From Bacteroidales bacterium UBA1181 (lineage in GTDB: Bacteria > Bacteroidota > Bacteroidia > Bacteroidales > Paludibacteraceae): a stretch of 64,000 nt of DNA. Under the pieces are notes generated by a model. The model was not told where the DNA came from. It ran no database searches and saw only the letters and a program-made list of their open reading frames with translations. Numbering within the stretch: position 1 is the stretch's first letter; the number at the start of each line of letters is the position of its first letter. The position numbers and the translations under genes were made by a program. Positions 58,344 through 64,000 of this stretch are shown here, piece by piece. The stretch covers positions 1 to 64,000 of the forward strand of contig DBYR01000019.1 in assembly GCA_002310215.1 (NCBI GenBank), in the 5' to 3' direction.

Positions 58344-59072
58344 ATGGGCTATAAGGAGGAGGAAATAGAGGTTGAGGGGATTGGAAAAGTTACCGTTTCC
58401 TATAGCGTGAGGGCGAAATATATATCCATTAGGATAAAACCGAAGGAGATTGTATTGGTTATTCCCAGGCGGAACACCTTAAAGGACGCACTTTTTTTCT
58501 TGGATAAGAAAAGGGAGTGGATAAAAAATGTGCTGAAGAAGAATGAGGATCGGTTGTCTAAAAACCAAGTGGCGGTGTTAGACGAGGCAAGTGAGTACAG
58601 GACGTTGACGTTTACGGTGCGTATTGTGCGGGTGGAGGGCGTCCATTTCCAGTCGTCACTGAAGGATGGGGTGCTCACCATTTCATGTCCGAGGTGCGTC
58701 GATATAAGGGCGGACAATGTCCAGACACTTATCCGGAAGGTGATAGAGCGGGCCATGTTGGTTGAGGCTAAGCGCGTATTGCCGGAGAGGCTATCGTATA
58801 TCGCGCAGAGATGTGGCCTACGATATGTTAGCTGTCGCATCCGCAATGTGCGTTCCATTTGGGGTAGCTGCACAAAGGAAAGCCACATCAGTTTGAATTT
58901 ATACCTGATGCGGCTTCCGCAACATTTGATAGATTATGTCCTAATTCACGAATTGTGCCATACTGTGGAATTGAACCACAGCGATCGGTTTTGGGCTCTT
59001 GTCGACTCGTACACGAACGGCAATTCCAAATCGCTCAGGAAGGAGCTCCGTGGCTATTGCCCTGGTTTCTGA
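58344..59072 (+). CDS. YgjP-like (M48/DUF45) metallopeptidase-fold protein
   Basis: A 242-residue cytosolic protein of the YgjP/DUF45 group. An N-terminal beta domain (ISIRIKPKEIVLVIPRRNTLKDALFFLDKKREWI) is followed by the SprT-like zinc domain: RNVRSIWGSCTKESHISLNLYLMRLP and VLIHELCHTVELNHSDRFW, giving HExxH plus a third His. A zinc-dependent peptidase activity is likely from the fold; substrates are unknown. The AAAGGAGG sequence 8 bases before the ATG is a perfect Shine-Dalgarno, unusual in this window. The -7-like TATATTTG-type box is not clear. Confidence 0.9.
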   Translation: MGYKEEEIEVEGIGKVTVSYSVRAKYISIRIKPKEIVLVIPRRNTLKDALFFLDKKREWIKNVLKKNEDRLSKNQVAVLDEASEYRTLTFTVRIVRVEGVHFQSSLKDGVLTISCPRCVDIRADNVQTLIRKVIERAMLVEAKRVLPERLSYIAQRCGLRYVSCRIRNVRSIWGSCTKESHISLNLYLMRLPQHLIDYVLIHELCHTVELNHSDRFWALVDSYTNGNSKSLRKELRGYCPGF

Positions 59073-59087
59073 CTGTTCTTGTGGCCT

Positions 59088-59576
59088 CTAATCCTGCCGT
59101 TTCGGGGCGTCGACATGTTTTAACTCGATGTAATTATCGCCTCGAAGGTTGGTGTTACCATCTTTGTATGCCCAATAGTCGGCCAAATCGATGTAGTAAT
59201 ATCCGTATATATAGTTGTTTGTTATTTTGGTGATATCGATGCAGGAGATGTCAGATTGCCAGCGGCCTCCGTAATTTATGGCGGCTACGCTGTAGGCATC
59301 GTCCAGCCAATACCAGCTGAATTCGTATGTGTAATCATATTGGCCCTTGATGTAAACTTCCTCGTAGCCGTATTTGTAGCCATTTTCCTCGTAGAAGAAG
59401 AATCTGCTGAAGTAGTTTTCCTGTCCGTGGTTTTCTTTGACGGGCAATACTCCCTCCCAACATACTCCTGTGAGCATCTTCCCTTCCATCTCTTCCTCGT
59501 TTTGACATGAGGATAAACAACTGATGGAGATTACCGACAATAGAATGGCGGTGATTTTTTTGTGTAAAGGTTTCAT
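59088..59576 (-). CDS. Lipoprotein of unknown function
   Basis: A 162-residue lipoprotein: signal MKPLHKKITAILLSVISISCLSSC with lipobox LSSC (Cys24). The mature part is small, acidic and very rich in Tyr and Trp (YTYEFSWYWLDDAYS, NNYIYGYYYIDLADYWAY), like a compact beta barrel or lipocalin-like fold. No family recognised. Convergent with the YgjP-like gene (15 bases). Confidence 0.75.
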   Translation of the reverse strand: MKPLHKKITAILLSVISISCLSSCQNEEEMEGKMLTGVCWEGVLPVKENHGQENYFSRFFFYEENGYKYGYEEVYIKGQYDYTYEFSWYWLDDAYSVAAINYGGRWQSDISCIDITKITNNYIYGYYYIDLADYWAYKDGNTNLRGDNYIELKHVDAPKRQD

Positions 59577-59719
59577 ATCTTTTTATATTAGTTTGTACTC
59601 AGTTATTGTCGAGTTGTGATGGGCTCTCCCCATATTGCGCCACGACTTATACAAAATTAAAAAAATAAAACAGAAAAGCAACAAAATAGGCGTGTTTTTC
59701 GCCATTTAGGCATATAATA

Positions 59720-59761
59720 ATCCCTACAACAGTCTCTTTTAAGGACCACTGTTGTAGGGAT
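59720..59761 (-). terminator. Terminator of the 59.8-60.3 kb lipoprotein gene
   Basis: ATCCCTACAACAGT (59720-59733) and ACTGTTGTAGGGAT (59748-59761) are perfect 14-base arms with a 14-base loop, 29 bases beyond the stop codon. Confidence 0.8.
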
Positions 59762-59790
59762 ATGGCTTTTAATATTTCACCTTTTTCCTT

Positions 59791-60312
59791 TTAGTCGACG
59801 CGATCAATCTTATCTATAAAATCCATTATGAATGACAGCCCATTCCCTTCTGCTGTTATATATACTGAATATGTGCCGTCAGGATGGTTGCAGATTTTGG
59901 CGGTTGCGGACTTCAGTTCCCGAATTTCGGATGTGCCCCAATCCTTGAGTACATTCAGACTGTTAGGCCCCATTGTGGCGATGGAGTAGCTGTCCATCCC
60001 TGCGTTGGAGAACAAAACCTGCAGGTATTGGGACCCGCAATTAGTGCTCGAATTTAGGTCATACTCCTTGTTCAGTTCGCTGTCTTTCATCACGAGATTG
60101 ACAGTTAGTTCGTCGTTTGCTGTCTTGGCTTCGAAATTCAGACCGGATTGGGTGGAAAGATGAGTAGTAGTGGTTTTGTATTCCACGCCATTCACCATAA
60201 TGAGGTGTTTAACTAGCGGCTCTTCCGTTGGATCGTCATATCCCTTTTCGCAGGAGCTGAGAATGGACATGCACATCATAACCACTGTCCATAAAGTGAT
60301 AAAGTGTTTCAT
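59791..60312 (-). CDS. Lipoprotein of unknown function
   Basis: I start it at ATG 60312 (173 residues, MKHFITLWTVVMMCMSILSSC; lipobox LSSC). The longer frame to 60399 covers only leader. The mature part alternates beta segments (HLIMVNGVEYKTTTTHLS, NFEAKTANDELTVNLVM, YLQVLFSNAGMDSYSIA). It resembles in size and build the lipoprotein at 59088, but I see no clear sequence match. Function unknown. Confidence 0.75.
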   Translation of the reverse strand: MKHFITLWTVVMMCMSILSSCEKGYDDPTEEPLVKHLIMVNGVEYKTTTTHLSTQSGLNFEAKTANDELTVNLVMKDSELNKEYDLNSSTNCGSQYLQVLFSNAGMDSYSIATMGPNSLNVLKDWGTSEIRELKSATAKICNHPDGTYSVYITAEGNGLSFIMDFIDKIDRVD

Positions 60313-60652
60313 AATGATTGTGTTTATACAATAAAAACCACATTCATAAATAGTTGAATGCGGCGCAAATATAGTAATCTTATCTTGAATAACGAACAAG
60401 TGGGTAATTAAATATATGCGTGATGGGCATTTCGTGTTAATGCCAAGTGATTGTACTTGAATTCGTTGACCGATTTCTTCGGCGAAAAATAGAAGAAGAA
60501 ATAGATGGTCATTACAAAAACATGGAATCGAGGTGGAGCTACAATGTCTTTTTCCCCCTTTTTAGTGCTCGGAATGTTTCTTGTTTATTGGCATTTAAAA
60601 GAAATCATTATATTTGCGACAATAATAAATAGATACCAAAATACTTACCAAA
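60313..60652. other. Divergent gap upstream of the PL11 gene
   Basis: 340 bases without a credible gene; the small frame at 60447-60632 lacks coding character. It holds the PL11 promoter at 60587-60616. The minus-strand segment GCGGCGCAAATATAGTAATC (around 60361) contains a plausible -7 box (TATATTTG on the minus strand) for the lipoprotein gene. Confidence 0.5.
60587..60616 (+). promoter_or_regulatory. Promoter of the PL11 lyase gene
   Basis: TTG (60588-60590), 18 bases, TATATTTG (60609-60616), 36 bases before the start codon. Confidence 0.75.
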
Positions 60653-63094
60653 ATGAAAAACATTTACACACTATTATTGTCCAGCATGATGGCGGTCGTG
60701 GCGAACATTCCTTCCGCAACCGCAGATGCCTCAAGGGGCCTTTGGGCTTGCCAGACGGTTAATAATGACAATGTCTTCGTCAGCTGGCGAATGAGAGGAA
60801 CGGATGCGCCGAAGTCCACCTCTTACAAACTTTATGCGGACGGTAAGTTGGTGAAGGAATTCACCGACCGTACCAACACTATGCTTTCCAAAAGTTACGC
60901 GAATTCGACCTTTTCCGTGGAGGTCTATGATAAGAATGGCGAAATGATCGATTCGCAGGAGGGCGTGAAATGTGACGGTAACTTCTTTCATCAGGTTAAA
61001 CTGAGCCGTCCACAACCTTATCAGATGAATAATACTTCCATCACCTATACGCCTAACGATTGCTCCTCCTTCGATATGGACGGAGACGGCGAGCAGGAGA
61101 TCATCGTAAAGTGGGAACCTTCGAACGCAGGTGAGACAGCTAAACAGACAGGGCCACAGATTCTTGATTGCTACAAGCTAAATGGCCAGAGATTATGGCG
61201 GATCGACTTCGGTCCGAACGTGCTGGCCGGGTGTCGCTTCACCTTCCTCTGCTACGACTTTGACGGCGACGGATATGGAGAGTTGATCGCCAAAACGGCA
61301 CAAGGCAGTAAGGATGCCACTGGGAATTTCCTTTCCAAAGGTGTCGCGCAAGGGGCTAACCATAATGCCTCTTCCGTCAACTCCGCAGGTGTCATCACAG
61401 ATGGTGGCAAGGAGTGGGTTACTTGCTTCGATGGTCGCACGGGTAAGGAGTTGGCTACAATCGATTATTGGCCGTACTTTAATATTCAAAGGGATTGGGC
61501 TGATCCGAGAGAGGGTAAATCGGATGGTAACCAATACGGACATAGGGGAAACTGGATGAAAGCGTGCGTGGCCTTCCTCGATGTGAACGGTAATCCAAAG
61601 CCTTGCGCGGTGACCACGAGGGGCATCTATGGCTATTCGTACGCCGCCGCCTATACCTGGGACGGAAACAACCTGCAGCAGCTATGGAAACATACTTCCG
61701 ACCAGTTGGACCAGGGCATCTATGGAGAGGGGGCACATAGCATCACTTGTGGGGACGTGGATGGTGACGGATTCGATGAGATCATCGTCGGTGCCGCCGC
61801 ACTCGACCATGACGGCAAGTTGCTTTGGCGTACAGGCTATGGACATGGTGATGCGACGCACTTGGGTGAATTTGATCCGAACCACGATGGAATGGAGTAT
61901 TTCATGATCACGGAGGGGGAAAATGCACCATACGACGGAGTGCTACTTGACGCGAGGACAGGTAAGGTGCTCCGGGGGAAGAACCAGACCGGTGGTGATA
62001 CCGGAAGAGGCATCGTCTTCGATTGTGACGACCAATATGATGGGGCGGAGGCCTTCGTCTGGAGCAACGCATACCTCTTCTCGGTGACGACCGGGAAAGA
62101 TATCGCCGAGTGGCACACGGGTTCCACCAAGAGCAGTTCCATCAATTTCTGCATCTATTGGGACGGTGATTTGCTCCGTGAATACCACGACCGCTCCCAT
62201 ATCGACAAGTGGAATTCGAAGACCAAGACATGGGACCGTGTCATAGACGTCTGGCGATATGGAGGTGGTGCGAATAACAATAATAGCACCAAGTATAACC
62301 CTTGCCTGCAATGTGACCTATACGGTGATTGGCGCGAGGAGGCCGTCTACTGGGCGGAGAGCGGCAATGATTGTTACCTGAACATATACACCACCACGAC
62401 GGAGAGCCAATATAAATTGCCGTGGTTGCGAGACGACCATGTCTACGATATGGCCATCGCATGGCAAAACTGTGGATACAACCAACCGCCGCACCTCGGA
62501 TATAGTCCTGTGGATTATTACAAGAACCTGGCCAATATGAAGGAGCCCGCCTCCCTTGTTAAGAAGGGTGACGGAGAGGCTTCCCAGGAGGTTACACAAG
62601 GAGAGGAGATCGTTCCATTCTATTACACTTTTGACAACGCAAGTTCCGTCGAAGTGACTGGGTTGCCAGCAGGCATCAGCTATAAGGTGGAGGAGAATAC
62701 GGTATCCATCAGTGGTGTGGCGAATGACGAACCAGGCGAGTATGATTATATCATCATCGCGAAAGGCGAGGGCGGCGATGCGAAGAAGACCGGCAAATTC
62801 ACTATTCATGAAGGAACGGGTATTTCTTTAGTGGAGGCGGAGGATGGATGCTTGTCCATCTGCCCGAACCCGATGACCGAGTCGACGGAGGTGACGGTGA
62901 ATCTTCCCGCTAAACAACAGGTTGACTGGGAAATCATAGACATGTTAGGTGTGCGCAGGCAGGGCGGTACGTTCTTCGTGGAACAGCGTCCGGTCCGATT
63001 CTCCATCGATAGGAGTGCGATGGAAAGTGGCTCCTATCTCCTGATTATCACAACAAAGGATAAGAACTATCAAGGTGTTCTGATGGTGAAGTAA
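60653..63094 (+). CDS. Rhamnogalacturonan lyase, polysaccharide lyase family 11, with sorting tail
   Basis: An 813-residue secreted lyase. Signal peptide 1-25; a short Fn3-like start (GLWACQTVNNDNVFVSWRMRGTD ... SYKLYADGKLV); then the eight-bladed PL11 propeller (about 120-640) with calcium-binding repeats DMDGDGEQEIIVKWEP, CYDFDGDGYGELIAKTAQG, CGDVDGDGFDEIIVG and DLYGDWREEAVYW. PL11 enzymes cut the rhamnogalacturonan I backbone of pectin by beta-elimination. A Put-Ig-like module (about 660-720) and a C-terminal T9SS-like domain (LSICPNPMTESTEVTV ... YQGVLMVK) follow. No SusCD pair or other pectin genes are adjacent. Confidence 0.93.
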   Translation: MKNIYTLLLSSMMAVVANIPSATADASRGLWACQTVNNDNVFVSWRMRGTDAPKSTSYKLYADGKLVKEFTDRTNTMLSKSYANSTFSVEVYDKNGEMIDSQEGVKCDGNFFHQVKLSRPQPYQMNNTSITYTPNDCSSFDMDGDGEQEIIVKWEPSNAGETAKQTGPQILDCYKLNGQRLWRIDFGPNVLAGCRFTFLCYDFDGDGYGELIAKTAQGSKDATGNFLSKGVAQGANHNASSVNSAGVITDGGKEWVTCFDGRTGKELATIDYWPYFNIQRDWADPREGKSDGNQYGHRGNWMKACVAFLDVNGNPKPCAVTTRGIYGYSYAAAYTWDGNNLQQLWKHTSDQLDQGIYGEGAHSITCGDVDGDGFDEIIVGAAALDHDGKLLWRTGYGHGDATHLGEFDPNHDGMEYFMITEGENAPYDGVLLDARTGKVLRGKNQTGGDTGRGIVFDCDDQYDGAEAFVWSNAYLFSVTTGKDIAEWHTGSTKSSSINFCIYWDGDLLREYHDRSHIDKWNSKTKTWDRVIDVWRYGGGANNNNSTKYNPCLQCDLYGDWREEAVYWAESGNDCYLNIYTTTTESQYKLPWLRDDHVYDMAIAWQNCGYNQPPHLGYSPVDYYKNLANMKEPASLVKKGDGEASQEVTQGEEIVPFYYTFDNASSVEVTGLPAGISYKVEENTVSISGVANDEPGEYDYIIIAKGEGGDAKKTGKFTIHEGTGISLVEAEDGCLSICPNPMTESTEVTVNLPAKQQVDWEIIDMLGVRRQGGTFFVEQRPVRFSIDRSAMESGSYLLIITTKDKNYQGVLMVK

Positions 63095-63110
63095 TTAAGC
63101 TCAAAGCGAA

Positions 63111-63160
63111 AAAAGAATGTGTGCCCGCTTCCCGATTGAGGAAACGGGCACACATTCTTT
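63111..63160. terminator. Strong bidirectional terminator
   Basis: GAATGTGTGCCCG (63115-63127) and CGGGCACACATTC (63145-63157) pair perfectly over 13 bases, extended by CTTCC/GGAAA. It lies between the convergent PL11 gene and the secreted protein gene at 63179. Confidence 0.92.
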
Positions 63161-63178
63161 GTGTTGCCTCATCCAACT

Positions 63179-63727
63179 TTAATCCTTTACTGAAACAGCA
63201 AATAGTCGCTCTTGCTCTTTGCGTAATTTCCCTTTATGCAATGATTTCAGCATCTTGTCCATTTTTTTGCACTGTCCGAGGAATTTATTGTTCTTCTCAT
63301 AGTAGCGCAAGGTGGCTTCCAAAGCGTAGTAGTGCATTTCGAAGGTGAATTCCTTCGAGGTCAGCACTTCCCGATTGTAGCGGGTACATCCGCATATATA
63401 GGTTCCTAACAGAATAATGGAAAGGTTCGGGTCGCAACTGAAGAAATGGCCTGTAGTTTGCTCGGATAGGGAGATTAATATCTCATCCGAGGCCTGCACC
63501 CATGATGTCACGAAGCTAATCGCAGACCTCGCGTAAGCCGCATCTTCGGGGAGTTCTGTGGTGAATAGATATTGTGATATCTTGGCGACCAACTCATTGT
63601 CCGCTTTGCATTCCTCCGCATTCGCGTATATTTTCATTTCGGGAATTTCGAAATCAGGCGCCGCAGCCCATGTGTGGGAGGCTATCATGCAAGAGAGAAG
63701 AAGTAAAGAGAGTATATATTTTTTCAT
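63179..63727 (-). CDS. Exported protein of unknown function
   Basis: I start it at ATG 63727 (182 residues, MKKYILSLLLLSCMIASHTWA, a type I signal peptide). The mature part is mostly helical (ANAEECKADNELVAKISQYLF, EMHYYALEATLRYYEKNNKFLGQCKKMDKML) with a Cys pair in YICGCTRY. It recalls small periplasmic Bacteroidota proteins without assigned role. No partner gene is adjacent on the left; the right neighbour is outside the window. Confidence 0.7.
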   Translation of the reverse strand: MKKYILSLLLLSCMIASHTWAAAPDFEIPEMKIYANAEECKADNELVAKISQYLFTTELPEDAAYARSAISFVTSWVQASDEILISLSEQTTGHFFSCDPNLSIILLGTYICGCTRYNREVLTSKEFTFEMHYYALEATLRYYEKNNKFLGQCKKMDKMLKSLHKGKLRKEQERLFAVSVKD

Positions 63728-64000
63728 ACGCAACACGTTATTTTACAGTTAGTTATAAATTTACGACAAATTTTACATGCGATGGAAGGTCTGGACCCAT
63801 TTTAACTCCAATGGGAGGAGTATCCACATCATTAACACATAAAACTCTTTCCATAAAAATACGGAATATTTTGAAATTGACAATCTTTTCGATGTTAATT
63901 ATTTAGAATGCGATAGGACTATTTACCTGTTTTTCTTTAAGAAAAAAATTGTATCTGATTGATTTATAGATATTTAAATAAAAATCTGAATAAGGTGAGG
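63728..64000. other. Right-edge AT-rich stretch
   Basis: 273 bases, probably the promoter region of the leftward gene. No consensus box, RNA gene or credible reading frame is seen; the small frame at 63574-63906 is antisense to the leftward gene in its first part. Confidence 0.4.

Overview
The window reads as chromosome of a Bacteroidota bacterium, most likely order Bacteroidales; I cannot name a genus. The promoters show this: ten or so sites fit TTTG-N18-20-TAnnTTTG, the primary sigma consensus of that phylum. So do the absence of Shine-Dalgarno sequences at most genes, gingipain-type C25 and M60 peptidases, a PL11 lyase, type IX-like C-terminal sorting tails, a B-type succinate dehydrogenase/fumarate reductase and BspA-type repeats. 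One tRNA (Phe) is present. I see no transposase, integrase or CRISPR array.

Layout: 0-5.9 kb holds a probable leftward rRNA/tRNA leader at the edge, a Dabb protein, a BspA-LRR/M60 peptidase and two lipoproteins. 5.9-12.9 kb is an accessory island: AlbA_2/Schlafen-like ATPase, a small unknown protein, a YhcG-type PD-(D/E)XK protein, a DinD/RhuM fusion and an AAA-DUF4143 ATPase. It carries an unusual density of short palindromes, a duplicated promoter module, a duplicated gene 3' end, a 12-bp in-frame tandem repeat and an exactly 32-bp-spaced iteron array. 12.9-21.1 kb is core: ychF, mnmA, META lipoprotein, EamA transporter, OmpA protein, sdhCAB. 21.8-23.9 kb is nadA-mazG-deoC. 24-37.8 kb holds a polyprenyl synthase, polA, dusB, a U32 protein, dtd, uvrC, mnmG and an AddA-like helicase-nuclease. 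38-48.8 kb is a surface polysaccharide region (GT4, flippase, EpsG polymerase, ligase, GLUG protein, GDPD, LtaS-like enzyme, GT32). 49-64 kb holds secreted and envelope genes: C25 peptidase, a coiled-coil cell-surface protein, a CHASE2/WG-caspase/FecR-like trio, tRNA-Phe, a YgjP-type metalloprotease, lipoproteins, PL11 lyase.

Two observations suggest that this is the replication-origin region. Two near-perfect ParB (parS) sites lie 1.06 kb apart at 27.86 and 28.92 kb. Codon and base composition changes strand style near 21.2-21.7 kb: minus-strand genes to the left and plus-strand genes to the right look like leading-strand genes (T/G-rich third positions), the others like lagging-strand genes (A/C-rich). 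The 642-bp AT-rich gap between divergent sdhC and nadA is therefore my candidate oriC.

Best candidates for something undescribed are the 6-12.8 kb island with its palindromes embedded in coding sequence, and the CHASE2 / WG-repeat caspase / FecR-like operon at 53.5-57.8 kb.
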